Shown one piece after another: positions 30,630-40,743 of a stretch of 64,000 nt of DNA. This DNA is from Bacteroidota bacterium. Its GTDB lineage: Bacteria; Bacteroidota; Bacteroidia; AKYH767-A; OLB10. Made by a program: the position numbers and the translations under genes. The notes beneath the pieces are model-generated. The model searched no databases and was not told the origin of the DNA. It was given only the letters and a program-made list of their open reading frames with translations. The number at the start of each line of letters is the position of its first letter. Position 1 is the stretch's first letter. The stretch lies in the NCBI GenBank assembly GCA_016714005.1, contig JADJOA010000001.1:177848-241847 (forward strand), read 5' to 3'.

Positions 30630-31685
30630 ATGAAAATAACACCGAAGGTGTATACAATAGCCGAATTGTATAAACTAAAGGATAAAATTAATCCTAAGCC
30701 ACAGTATCAAAGAACGGCAGTATGGCAACCACCCAAAAGAAACTCTTAATAGATTCTATTTTACGTGGATATGATATACCCAAATTTTATTTGAGGGAGA
30801 CGCCCAAAGACCTTCATTATAAGTATGAAGTGACTGATGGTCAACAGCGTATCAGAGCGATTTGGGAATTCATAGAGAATCAATACAAACTTGATGACGC
30901 TTTAATTGGAGATTTTAGTACAAAGTTATTGGATTATGAAAAGTTGAAAACGAATAGGTCTAAATTAAAAGAGTTTAATGAATACGAAATAAATATCTCA
31001 CTAATTAAAGAAGCAAGTCAAGAAGAAATAAGGACACTCTTTGCTCGTCTTCAAATGGGTGAAAGATTGAACCCTGCTGAGCTGAGACATGCGCTTTCAA
31101 GTAATATTGGAAATGCTATTGCATCAATAGTTGAGAATCATAATTTCTTTGATAAGGATTGTAAAATCCCTGATGTCAGGTATAAGCATCAGGACTATTT
31201 GGATAATGCAATAACACTTGCTTATTATGATACCAACAGAAATATTAAAGCAACGGACATGAAGTTTTTATATGTTGAGTTTGCAAATTCAAAATTGGGT
31301 GACATGCAGCCAATGATGAAAAAAAACAAACACAGTTCTTGATATGATGCGTAAAATAAACTCTCATAGAAAAGGAATTTTTAAAAACAAGTGGGCATTT
31401 GTAGATGTTTTTTATTTGCTATACAAAAACCTAGAGAAATTAAAAGATGTTAAGCCGAAAGTTTTCGCGGATAATTTTTGGAGATTTGAAAGTACAAGAA
31501 AAGACAATAATTCAAATCCAGAAGTACTTATTGATGACAAAACAAGTTTGAATTATGATAAAGACCTCTATGATTATATTATAGCATTTAAAACATCTGG
31601 TGCTGATAAGAACAATACTAAAATCAGGTATAGAGTATTGTTCAATAAATTTTATAATAAAACAAATTTAGAATTAAAGCCATGA
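30630..31685 (+). CDS. DUF262 (GmrS/SspE N-domain-like) protein without an HNH nuclease domain (two frameshifts)
   Basis: About 350 residues: MKITPKVYTIAELYKLKDK, PQYQRTAVWQ, then, after an indel near 30728, KKLLIDSILRGYDIPKFYL and the DUF262 motif TDGQQRIRAIWEF (DGQQR near 30836-30850), and RLQMGERLNPAELRHA. After an A8 run at 31319-31326 the frame shifts to TNTVLDMMRKINSHRKGIF. DUF262 is the N-terminal NTPase domain of SspE and GmrSD; in those it is fused to or paired with a DUF1524 HNH nuclease, which is missing here. The stop overlaps the SIR2 start (ATGA). I infer a sensor that hands over to the SIR2 protein. Confidence 0.75.
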
Positions 31686-32518
31686 TTAAAATACCACCTA
31701 AACTTATTGAATCATACAAAAATAATTCCTTCGGAATTTATGTGGGTGCAGGCATGTCTCGTGCGTCAGGGCTACCAGATTGGGAAACCTTTTTGGATAA
31801 TCTTATAGATTATGCAAGGTCAAATAATTGCATTAATGACAACAAGAGGGATGAATTAAAGTCCTTAAATAAGAACGCTTCAAATTATTTGTTACTTGCA
31901 GAAGAGCTAAAAGACATATTAGCATCTGATTTACCAAAATACATAAAACAAAAATTTGATGACAAAGGATTAAATCCATCGGATACTCTTTGTAAGATAA
32001 TAAAACTTCGTTATAAATTTATTATTACAACGAATTATGATACATTAATTGAAAAGGCATATGCAAAGGTTTTTTCAGATATACCAAACCCTTTGTCATA
32101 TAAAAATGCAAGTGCTATTAACTATAATATTTTAACCAACGAACCATTCATTTTAAAAGCACATGGGGATGCAAAAAGCGCAGCGAATGAAATAATTCTT
32201 ACAGAAAAAGATTATCGCAATATTATCTTCAAAGAAAAGGGTTATCAGAGTGTTTTGCATGTTTTGTTTTCTACTTGTAATGTCATATTCTTCGGTGCTT
32301 CTTTGAAAGACCCTGAGCTCAAATTAATGTTGAGTTATATTCATAATATTTTTCATGGTGGTTCTCCTGACCACTTTGCTTTGGTTAATCAAACGGATAT
32401 AACTCAAACTGAAACGGACAGATGGAGAAAGGATTTTAATATTAATATTATCACTTATGACCCTGTGAATAATCATAAAGAAGTTGAGGATTTCGTGGAT
32501 GAATTATTGAAATATTGA
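31682..32518 (+). CDS. SIR2-family (SIR2_2) protein, probable NAD-consuming effector
   Basis: 278 residues, intact. NAD-binding motif IYVGAGMSRASGLPDW (19-34), then FIITTNYDTLIEKA, catalytic-type His in FILKAHGDA, and VIFFGASLKDPEL. Bacterial SIR2 proteins of this type in defence operons (for example with pAgo, DSR, Thoeris ThsA) cleave NAD+ and stop growth on infection. It overlaps the DUF262 gene by four bases and is the last gene of the Ssp-like operon. Confidence 0.85.
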   Translation: MIKIPPKLIESYKNNSFGIYVGAGMSRASGLPDWETFLDNLIDYARSNNCINDNKRDELKSLNKNASNYLLLAEELKDILASDLPKYIKQKFDDKGLNPSDTLCKIIKLRYKFIITTNYDTLIEKAYAKVFSDIPNPLSYKNASAINYNILTNEPFILKAHGDAKSAANEIILTEKDYRNIIFKEKGYQSVLHVLFSTCNVIFFGASLKDPELKLMLSYIHNIFHGGSPDHFALVNQTDITQTETDRWRKDFNINIITYDPVNNHKEVEDFVDELLKY

Positions 32519-32540
32519 TGCAATACATTTCTACTGAATA

Positions 32541-32633
32541 TTATTCTTCCAAAACTCCCATCAACTGTTCCATTCCAAAGTTTAAAAGGAAATCGGAATA
32601 GTAGCTGTCAAAAACATCGCCAATAACATTAAG
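32541..32633 (-). pseudogene. C-terminal fragment of an unrecognised gene
   Basis: The minus strand reads NVIGDVFDSYYSDFLLNFGM and then EQLMGVLEE before a stop. Upstream the frame is closed. Coding-like, but no family match; a remnant or a frameshifted small gene. Confidence 0.35.
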
Positions 32634-32720
32634 CTTTAATTATTCTTAAGAAAATAAACATCGGCATCTTTTCTGTTCTTCAAAATTTAGCAAGCCAAGT
32701 TAACCTAGAAAAGCGCTAAA

Positions 32721-32748
32721 AAAAATCAAGTATTAGTACCTGATTTTT
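32721..32748. terminator. Bidirectional terminator-like hairpin
   Basis: aaaaatca / tgattttt outer arms with inner gta/tac pairs; A and T runs on both sides. It separates the defence operon from the element backbone. Confidence 0.6.
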
Positions 32749-32859
32749 ATCGAAGCGTTCCCATTGTTATTCCTTATTAATTCAAACAAAAACAAATCAC
32801 GTTAAGTCATTTTACTTTCTATCCTCTCGTCTCCGTCTTTTTATTTTTCAGAGGTGTTC

Positions 32860-33327
32860 ATGCTACAACAGTCCACAAATCTTTTTTCCGTCACCGAAGT
32901 AGAACTAACATACCGCAACAAAACAAAGGCAAACGAGCGAAAACAAATCATTACATCAAAAGATGCGTATGATTTGCTCATTCAATCATGGGACATGAAC
33001 AAGATAGATTTAGTAGAGCAGTTTAAAATTATTCTGCTCGATAGAAGAAACTCCTGCATGGGTGTTTCAACTATTTCCACAGGAGGGATAACGGGTGTTG
33101 TTGTTGACCCTAAAATAATTTTTGCCACAGCATTAAAAGCAAGAGCAACGGGATTGGTATTGGCACACAACCACCCAAGCGGAAACCTTAAACCATCCAA
33201 CGAAGATTTAAGCCTGACTAAGAAACTCAAACAAGGTGGAGGGTTTTTAGATATTTCCATTTTAGATCATCTGATTGTAACCACTGAAAATTACTTCTCC
33301 TTTGCCGATGAAGGGCTCATGCCATAG
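32860..33327 (+). CDS. radC: RadC-family JAB/MPN protein of mobile elements
   Basis: 155 residues, intact. The JAMM-type metal motif is seen in GLVLAHNHPSGNLKPSNEDLSLT, preceded by FKIILLDRRNSCMGVSTISTGG. This is the short stand-alone form typical of plasmids and conjugative elements, where function is unproven. Start ATG 32860 (MLQQSTNLF) behind a gaggtg; an in-frame GTG at 32854 is less likely. Confidence 0.9.
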   Translation: MLQQSTNLFSVTEVELTYRNKTKANERKQIITSKDAYDLLIQSWDMNKIDLVEQFKIILLDRRNSCMGVSTISTGGITGVVVDPKIIFATALKARATGLVLAHNHPSGNLKPSNEDLSLTKKLKQGGGFLDISILDHLIVTTENYFSFADEGLMP

Positions 33328-33558
33328 TATGTTTCACCTACGCTGTAGTAATCTTTCAACCTGATTCGCCTGTTTTTTATTACCTAAATAATTGATTCCT
33401 ATTTAGATTTTCACTTCTTTGTTACTTGTTATTAACGTAACGATTTTTCTTGCAGTTTTTTCTTTGAGTTGGTTACAAGCATCCTTTCGCTGCAACAGTG
33501 ATTCGGAATGTTGCTTATCACAAAAACTTTTTTGCAACTTCAAAAAGGAAAATCTCCA

Positions 33559-33754
33559 ATGAAAGAAACCAATCATGATCCGTTGATGGATAGAAAAACA
33601 GCAGCCAGCTATTTAAAACTTTCGCCCGGCACATTGGCAGTGTGGGATTGCACCAAGCGCTATAACTTGAATCCGATAAAAAGTAGGGCGGGCAGTTCGC
33701 TACAGAAAATCTTCGCTTGATGATTTTCTATTACAGCGTTTGCAAAAATTCTGA
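33559..33754 (+). CDS. Excisionase-like HTH_17 DNA-binding protein (one frameshift)
   Basis: About 65 residues: MDRKTAASYLKLSPGTLAVWD (winged HTH), CTKRYNLNPIKVGRAVRYRK, SSLDDFLLQRLQKF. An extra A in the A5 run at ~33678 breaks the frame; correcting it gives PIKVGRAVRYRK, the normal wing of the family. Such proteins act as recombination directionality factors or repressors. ATG 33559 lies behind ggaaaatctcca. Confidence 0.8.
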
Positions 33755-33829
33755 AGGGGCTGCATTCTTTTTTGCTTTCTCTTTTTCTCTTTCTTTCCTT
33801 TTTCCAAACCTTTAACCAAGGAGTAACCT

Positions 33830-34744
33830 ATGAATATTGAACAAGCGCGTGCTGTGATTATTACAGAACTATTAAATCGAATGGACGCCAAAATGGATAG
33901 CTTTAATTCCAAAGAAGCATTTTACTTTTCACCTTTCCGCGATGAAAAAACCGCCAGCCTGCATGTCAATTTAATCAAAAACATCTGGTATGACTTTGGA
34001 GAAGAGAAGGGGGGTGATGGAATTGATTTGGTGCGGTACTTTCTCAAAAACAAAAACCTGTCTTCTGAAGTTTCCGATGCACTGAAATGGATGCGTGAGT
34101 TTTCAGACTCCATCACACAAATAAATCCAATCCATCAAAAACAAAAAGAGGAAATTGAAACCACACCGAATATTGTCGTTGAACGTATCCGTAAACTCAA
34201 TGACCAAGGACTGATTAATTACCTTAAGAGCCGAGGAATTCCTGTTGAGATTGCAACCCGATATGTTCAGGAAGTCTATATCCGCAATCACAAGAGTGGA
34301 GCAAAATACTGTGTTCTTGGCTTTGAAAACATGGATAATGGCTGGGAGTTTCGCAGCCCGTTTTTCAAAGGATCAGCTTCGCCAAAGAATATCAGCTTTA
34401 TCCGAGGCAGCATCGTAAAACCTGATACATTGCACATCTTTGAAGGCTTTATGGATTTTTTGTCATTGCTTGCCCATCATAACAAGAAGCAGCTATTAGC
34501 CGATGCCATCGTACTTAATTCTACTTCCTGCATAAAGGGTGCTTATCCGTATTTATATCAGTATGGCTACAAGAAAGTCTATAGCTGGTTTGATAATGAC
34601 ACTTCCGGCAATCGTGCTACAGAAAAATTGTCGGAGTACATTAAAACGCAAAGCGGCATGATGCATCACAACATGCAATCACACTATTCCAATCGCAAGG
34701 ATTTGAACGATTCGCATATGCACAATCTTGGCTTAAAACAATAA
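33830..34744 (+). CDS. Element-encoded TOPRIM DNA primase
   Basis: 304 residues, intact. N-terminal region like DnaG after its zinc finger (AFYFSPFRDEKTASLHVN, WYDFGEEKGGDGIDLV) and a TOPRIM domain with LHIFEGFMDFLSLLA (Glu) and YSWFDNDTSGNRATE (Asp-x-Asp). The CHC2 zinc cysteines themselves are absent. Used for lagging-strand priming after transfer. Strong ribosome site aaggag. Confidence 0.85.
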   Translation: MNIEQARAVIITELLNRMDAKMDSFNSKEAFYFSPFRDEKTASLHVNLIKNIWYDFGEEKGGDGIDLVRYFLKNKNLSSEVSDALKWMREFSDSITQINPIHQKQKEEIETTPNIVVERIRKLNDQGLINYLKSRGIPVEIATRYVQEVYIRNHKSGAKYCVLGFENMDNGWEFRSPFFKGSASPKNISFIRGSIVKPDTLHIFEGFMDFLSLLAHHNKKQLLADAIVLNSTSCIKGAYPYLYQYGYKKVYSWFDNDTSGNRATEKLSEYIKTQSGMMHHNMQSHYSNRKDLNDSHMHNLGLKQ

Positions 34745-35049
34745 CGGTATCTACATGCTCTGTCTTGTAGGCTCTTGCTGTTTTTTTTCTGTTGCCAATT
34801 TTTTTCAAAGAAAGGATGTTCCAATGTTTTAATGATTGCCATCTGTCCGTCATGAAGTGTTTTCTTTTGTGTGGAAGATAACCCTTCGTGCATCGTTTAT
34901 TCCTGCCACAACTTGCCGCCTGTCGTGTCAACCAAAAAATCGGTTCCCCCTGAAGGTCTCCCCCCAATTTTCAAGTGGACACTGCGTCAATGTTGTGGCT
35001 TTGCGGGAATCACGCCCGAAAGGGTAACTTAAACCAAAAGGAGTAATAC
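34745..35049. other. Non-coding leader of the small-gene/ardC cluster
   Basis: Short frames only. The 3' half is richer in GC (34900-35035, with ccccctgaaggtctcccccc). No clear hairpin or repeat; it ends in aaaaggag before the next start. Could hold a promoter or a transfer-related site. Confidence 0.4.
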
Positions 35050-35240
35050 ATGACTACCGAAACCGACAACAAAATAAAACACCAGACTTTTACATTTTCG
35101 TAAAAGATCCTGAAGGCAACAGCACCCGTATCGGTGCAGCTTTCCGCCACAACAAAGGGCAAGGCATGAACATCCTTATCAATGAAGAGCGTTATGTTGC
35201 ATTTCCTCCCAAGAAGAAAGACGAATCGCCTACACCTTAA
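35050..35240 (+). CDS. Small conserved-looking element protein (one frameshift)
   Basis: About 64 residues: MTTETDNKIK, then, after an indel near 35080, PDFYIFVKDPEGNSTRIGAA, FRHNKGQGMNILINEERYVAF and PPKKKDESPTP. A compact beta-rich domain; I cannot name the family. Placed between the primase and ArdC, with its own aaaaggag. Confidence 0.65.
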
Positions 35241-35305
35241 CACTTGAATTGGAGAGTGCAATTGCACTCTCCTTTTTCTCCAACTTTTCTTTCAAAGGAT
35301 TACAG

Positions 35306-36208
35306 ATGACAGCCGAAGTTCTTGAACCAACCAAGAGTGATGTTTACTCACGCATTACCGATAAAATTATTGCCGATTTGGAGCAGGGCAAATTAACATG
35401 GCGCAAGCCCTGGAACAGTGAGCATTTGAAAAGCCACGTTATGCGTCCGCTTCGGTGGAATGACCAACCCTATACAGGGATTAATACCCTTGTTCTTTGG
35501 GCAATTGCTGCTGACAAGGGCTATCAATCTCCCTATTGGATGACCTACCAACAAGCAACAGGCATGAAAGCCAACGTGCGCAAGGGTGAGAAAAGCACCA
35601 CTGTTGTTTATGCCGATAAATTCTCTAAACAAGAAGAAAATGAAAAGGGCGATTTGGAAACAAAACAAATCCCTTTTCTAAAAGCCTATCATGTTTTTAA
35701 TGCTGATCAGATTGAAGGGCTATCGGATGCTTATTACAAAAAACCTGAAGTAAAAAGTTTCAATCCTGAATTACGCAGAGAAGAATTAGAAACCTACTTT
35801 AAAAATACAAAAGCAAAAATCACAACAGGCACCAAAGCATGTTATGCTCCATTTAAAGATGCCATTGAAATGCCGCCCTTTGAAAGCTTCAAAGATGCTG
35901 TCAGTTATTATTCCGTATTGGGTCATGAAACAATCCATTGGACAAAACACATTAACCGCCTTGACCGTGACTTTGGAAAGAAGCGATTTGGTGATGAAGG
36001 TTACGCCAAGGAAGAACTTGTTGCTGAAATCGGTTCCTGTTTTTTAGGTGCTGACTTAAACTTCGAACCGGAATTGCGCCCTGACCATGTTGCTTATATT
36101 CAAAACTGGTTGGAAGTTTTAAAGAACGACAAGAAATTTATTTTCTCAGCAGCATCACATGCGCAAAAGGCTGTGGAGTATTTGCATCAACTTCAACCAA
36201 TCAATTAA
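35306..36208 (+). CDS. ardC: ArdC-like antirestriction protein (ssDNA-binding domain plus zincin metallopeptidase)
   Basis: 300 residues, intact. N-terminal ssDNA-binding domain (DVYSRITDKIIADLEQGKLT, WRKPW, YTGINTLVLW, ATGMKANVRKGEKST) and a C-terminal zincin with HExxH in VLGHETIHWTKH and a downstream KEELVAEIGSCFL. ArdC-type proteins protect incoming single-stranded plasmid DNA from host restriction. ATG 35306 chosen behind aaaggat. The last ~37 codons are duplicated at 42022-42132. Confidence 0.88.
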   Translation: MTAEVLEPTKSDVYSRITDKIIADLEQGKLTWRKPWNSEHLKSHVMRPLRWNDQPYTGINTLVLWAIAADKGYQSPYWMTYQQATGMKANVRKGEKSTTVVYADKFSKQEENEKGDLETKQIPFLKAYHVFNADQIEGLSDAYYKKPEVKSFNPELRREELETYFKNTKAKITTGTKACYAPFKDAIEMPPFESFKDAVSYYSVLGHETIHWTKHINRLDRDFGKKRFGDEGYAKEELVAEIGSCFLGADLNFEPELRPDHVAYIQNWLEVLKNDKKFIFSAASHAQKAVEYLHQLQPIN

Positions 36209-36256
36209 ATTTTTCTTTCACCCACGATTTTTTTCTCAACACAAAAGGAGACTAAC

Positions 36257-36661
36257 ATGGAACTATTTACCAAAGAACAACAAGAGCAACTTGTCCGTAA
36301 CGGTTCGCCTCAACACTCAGGTAAAGACCATAATCCGGTTGTAAAACTTTTTACTCCAGATGCGCAATGCACATGGCTTATTACTGAAATGATAGATGAT
36401 AAAACATTATTTGGTTTGTGTGATTTAGGAATGGGATTTCCTGAACTCGGATATATCAACATTGAAGAATTAAAATCAGTGCGAGGGCTTTTGTCTTTAC
36501 CGATTGAACGTGATTTGTTTTTTGAAGCTAAATATCCAATCAGTGTTTATGCAGAAGCTGCAAGATGGAATCAGTGTGTGTTGTATAATGAAAGGGAGTT
36601 GATTGCAGCAGAAATGCGATTAAAACCTAAGAGAGTGAAAAAAGAAGTCTTTAGACTTTAA
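36257..36661 (+). CDS. DUF2958 protein, copy 1
   Basis: 134 residues, intact. DUF2958 signature: MELFTKEQQEQLVRNGS, VVKLFTPDAQCTWLITEM, TLFGLCDLGMGFPELGY, IERDLFFEA. Common next to ArdC on plasmids and integrative elements; function unknown. Ribosome site aaaggag six bases upstream. A second copy lies at 42179. Confidence 0.88.
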   Translation: MELFTKEQQEQLVRNGSPQHSGKDHNPVVKLFTPDAQCTWLITEMIDDKTLFGLCDLGMGFPELGYINIEELKSVRGLLSLPIERDLFFEAKYPISVYAEAARWNQCVLYNERELIAAEMRLKPKRVKKEVFRL

Positions 36662-36886
36662 ATGTGATCGTAGTTTTTATTTTGTAATAATTTTTTTAAA
36701 AAAAGAAGGCTGGAAATTTTAAATTAAAACTCCAAATTGAAAGAAGTCATATTTATTAGAAAAGCAAAAATGTATCGTTGCAATGTGCAGAACTCTGATT
36801 TGATTTAGCTTATTAAGTTACGATTTCTATAAGCGTATTAAATCAGTCCAAAATAGTTCTAACTTAGCACTTAAATTTAAAAACAT

Positions 36887-39828
36887 ATGAAATATTACTA
36901 TAGTATCTTTTTCCTGTTTGTAATATTAAATTATTCACAAGCGCAACCTGCTTTAACCTTAAAGGCTCCTGTTGGTCATCATGGAAGCATTGAAGCACTT
37001 GCTTGGTCTAACAATGAACGATTACTTGCTTCAGGTGGCAATGATTTTAAAGTGATAGTTTGGGATATTAAATCAGGAGAAGTTTTATTTTCCTTCGACT
37101 GTAAAGAAACAATACAACAAATTGAATTTTCACCCGATGCATCAAAATTATATGTACTAGCTGGTTCTGATCCAATCGGAATGCTAAAAGAAGGATCTCA
37201 CAAGATTTTCAAATTTGATTTAAGGAGCGGGCGACAAATTGATTCGTTTGATGTTTCTAAATTCCCTAAAATGAACTTGTCACCTGATGGAAAAATAATT
37301 TTAGTAAGAGACTTATTTTCAAGTGAATTTAAGGGGATTGATGCTATTAGCGGAAATAATATTGGAGGTTTTAGTGCTGGAGCATCTTTGAAAAAAACTC
37401 TTTTTACTGCTGATTCAAAACATATAGTGAGAATACAGCAAAATCCCCTGCCTAATTCTGCAATATCTAAGTACCAGGTTGATTTTTTTAGTGTTAATTC
37501 ACTAGAAAAAGGCAAAAAATTAGTTAAGCCAGAAAAAACTTTTCAGTTAACTAATAACGAAATCAAAGACTATCAATTTTCAAAAGATGGAAAGTTTTTT
37601 GTTTTTGTTGATGATAAAGAGCTGAAAATTTTGGACGCTACTTCAGGTTTAACAATTAGCACTGTTAATATGAGAGGAATATTAGTTAACTTAGTTTCGT
37701 TTAATTCGAACAGTACTAAAGTCTTTTGCTATTCGCCCGATGAGAAAAAGATTATTAGCTTCTCAACATCGGATTTAAATGCTGGTTATTCTGTTGTTGA
37801 ATTAAAAGACAAAGAATATACTAGGTCTACCTACAAGCTTTTTTCCCCAAACTCAAAATACTTAGCTGTTGCTTCCAACAAATTGGTTAAAGTAATACAT
37901 ACAGTCTCAGGAAATATAATAAACGAACTTAGAGGTTATGCGCAAGAAATGAATGCAACCTTCTTTACTAAAGATAACAACTCTGTGATTACTGCTACGA
38001 ATCCAGACTTAACCGTTAGCGATTTAAAACAAAGAGTTGAGTCTGTAAACAGTGCTTTCTCATTGGGATCAGTAAAAGTTACTTTGAAGCCTAAAGAGAA
38101 TGCCGGTACAAATACTTCAAATCTTGTAAACAACTTCCGGTTATTTAATTTTAAAACAGGAGAAGTTTTAACAGAAGTGCTTGATACATCTGAGTTTGCT
38201 AACAAAAATGTTTTATCAACTGAAAAATATTCTCTGTTTAATGGACAAAAAGAGTTTGCAAGCGCGAAACTTGGAAAAAGAATGGGGTTATTGAATAGTA
38301 TGGGCGGTAGTGACAATAGTAAAAACATTTTTAAGAGAGGATCAGAAGTCACATACCTGATAAGCAACATTTCCAAAGACACATTTTCAATTTATCACAT
38401 CGATTCGATTGATTGGGTAATTGTAAATAAAAATGGCTACTTCTCGTCATCAAAAAATGGAGCGTCAAAATTGCATTACCTTAAGGGAGCTAAAGTTTAT
38501 TCTTTTGATCAATTTGACATTCAATTTAACCGACCTGATAAAATTCTTAAAGAAATTGGGCTATCCTCCGACAAGGTAATAAGAAGTAAGGAAAATCAAG
38601 TTAAACAAAGATGGGTGCTTAATGGCGTTGATACTTCATTTTTTGATAAAGAAATTAATTTGAATGTTCCACAAGTAGCAGTTATTAATGAAGCATCTAT
38701 CGAGAATCCTACTAAATCTGATCAACTAAATTTAACAGTTAAAGCGACTGACGAAAGTGTTTTGATTTCAAGCCTACACGTTTGGATTAATGGAGTTCCT
38801 CTCTATGGAGAGAAGGGATTAATTGTATTATCGGAGAATAAAAATAGTGTCAACAGAAACGTGTCGCTTCAGTTGACTCCAGGTAATAATATAATTGAAG
38901 TTGAAGCTTGGAATATTAAATCAGTTAAGAGTTTAAAGGAAAGAATTGATATCGAATATTTGCCAGGAAAAAGTTCCAAGCCTAATTTATATTTAGTTTC
39001 ACTAGGAGTTTCCAATTATTTAGACCCGAAATGGAATGATTTAAAATTTGCAGCAAAAGATGCCGAAGATTTGACAATAATGTTTAAGAGAGTTGCAATT
39101 GATCCTAAAGGTCCCTTTCAGAATGTAGTTATTAAAAAATTACTTAATGAACAAGTTACTACAGAAGCAGTATTAAGTTTGAAAAGTGAATTACAAAAGT
39201 CAAAGCCTGAAGACTGTGTGATTATTTTTTATTCAGGTCATGGATTAAGAGATGAGGAAAAAAAGCACTTTATCTTGGAACTGCTAACATAAGTTATTCC
39301 AATCCATCCCAAGGCGGACTCCCTGATAAAATTGTATCTGAGCTCTTAACAGGTATTCAGGCTAGACAAAAACTATATTTAATTGATGCTTGCCAAAGCG
39401 GTGAAATTCCATTCAATTGATCTACAACCTCAACTAATACTACTTCTTCTATCAATAGTAAAGGCTCTACTAGGAACGTGCCTAGAGAAGAAACAGAAGC
39501 ATCAGTTAGCTTTGAAAAAATGGTGAATGAGTTTGAAAACCTGAAACGTGGTAACGGTACTACCATTATTTCAGCTGCAATGGGCTACAATTTGGCAGGG
39601 GAAGGAAAAATAGAGATTGAGGGAAAAGAAGTTGAAATACAAAATGGAGTATTTACTTATTGCCTAAAGGATGGCTTGTTTAATTATAAAGCTGATTTGA
39701 ATGGAGACAAACATGTTTCGATTAGCGAATTGAAGCAATACTTAATTTTAAATGTTCCAAAATTAAATAAGGGACAAATCCCCATGACAAGGCAAGAAAA
39801 TTTGATAAATGACTGGCTACTTAATTAG
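36887..39828 (+). CDS. Secreted WD40-caspase (peptidase C14) protein, frameshifted and with an in-frame TGA
   Basis: About 980 residues. Signal peptide 1-19 (MKYYYSIFFLFVILNYSQA). WD40 repeats start GHHGSIEALAWSNNERLLAS with WDIKSGEVL and recur as FSPDASKLYVLAG, LSPDGKIILV, FSPNSKYLAV. A beta-sandwich linker leads to a caspase domain: LYLVSLGVSNYLDPKW, catalytic His in FYSGHGLRDE (codon 39239-39241) and catalytic Cys in LIDACQSGEIP (39391-39393). An indel near 39280 joins HFILELL to HFYLGTANISYS. TGA at 39418-39420 interrupts the frame nine codons after the Cys; downstream, IISAAMGYNLAGEGK and an EF-hand-like DLNGDKHVSISEL follow. Convergent with the FecR/CHASE2 genes. Confidence 0.78.
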
Positions 39829-39838
39829 ACTCTTGAAT

Positions 39839-40743
39839 TTAATGCCGTTCGTTATTAGATTTAATGAATGTGATAAATTTTTGGTACGACTCTTTGCAAA
39901 ATTCTGAGTTCGGGAATTGTGTGAGTGCTAACAGGTATTTCTTATTTGCTTCAGAATACAGCTTATATTTCTGGTACAATGCTGCTTCTAATATTATCCT
40001 TACCTCATCATCTAAACTTTCATTTTTAAACTCATTAAATTTCTCGGCAATTGAATCTAATTTGTTTTTAGAGGCAAAAGAAAAGTTAATAAAATAAGAA
40101 TTTTTTGAGTTGAGTGGTGCGATTGTCCAAGAATAAACGTTACCAATTTTAAGGTTCTTGAGAGAAGGACAATTTGCTGATTTTGATGAAAGGAAAGTAT
40201 CTTTAATCTGCTTAATTAAACACATCCAGTCATTTTCCGAAGAATTTACATCTTGTAAAAGAAAATAGTACGAACTTCTATTATCCTTTTGCCATTGAAA
40301 CATAAAATCTGTTGAAACGAGAATATCATTGTCAGCTGGAAATAGCATTGGAAGCTATTTCATTACCTTTATTTGATATTGGTGCCCCTAAATTTTCTTC
40401 CTCTTTAAAAACTGACAGAATTAAATCCCACCATTTTTCTTCTTTTTTGTAGCTTTTATTTGAGTTAAATCAACCGTCAATGGAGTTTTGTATTTTGACG
40501 ATTGAATATAGTTAAAAACCATGCCTTCAGACTCTAAATGAACAGAAGCTCAGGGGAAACTCTTATCATTCCGTTTTGTGAAAGTGATTGACCTTTTTTT
40601 ACCTGTTGCCAAATGTTGGAACTTAAAGGAGCAAACTTAACTTCCCCCTTAAAATCGTATATTTTTAAAGTTTGTCCTGTGCTGTTTAACGGTAAAAGAA
40701 GATAGAAAAAAAATATACAATACAGTAAGTGGTATCTATTCAT
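39839..40743 (-). CDS. FecR-like secreted/envelope protein (two or more frameshifts)
   Basis: About 300 residues. Signal peptide MNRYHLLYCIFFFYLLLPLNSTGQ, then a FecR-type domain (LKIYDFKGEVKFAP, WQQVKKGQSLSQNGMIRVSP, followed in the shifted frame by EASVHLESEGMVFNY), a segment LFPADNDILVSTDFMFQWQ, and a C-terminal helical repeat (ALYQKYKLYSEANKKYLLAL). Breaks near 40535 and 40440. The start overlaps the CHASE2 stop (ATGA), so they are translated together. Confidence 0.7.

Noticed and set aside
36887..39292. Plain WD40 scaffold protein
   Set aside because: The continuation past the frame break carries the Cys half of a caspase domain, so the His-only reading is incomplete.
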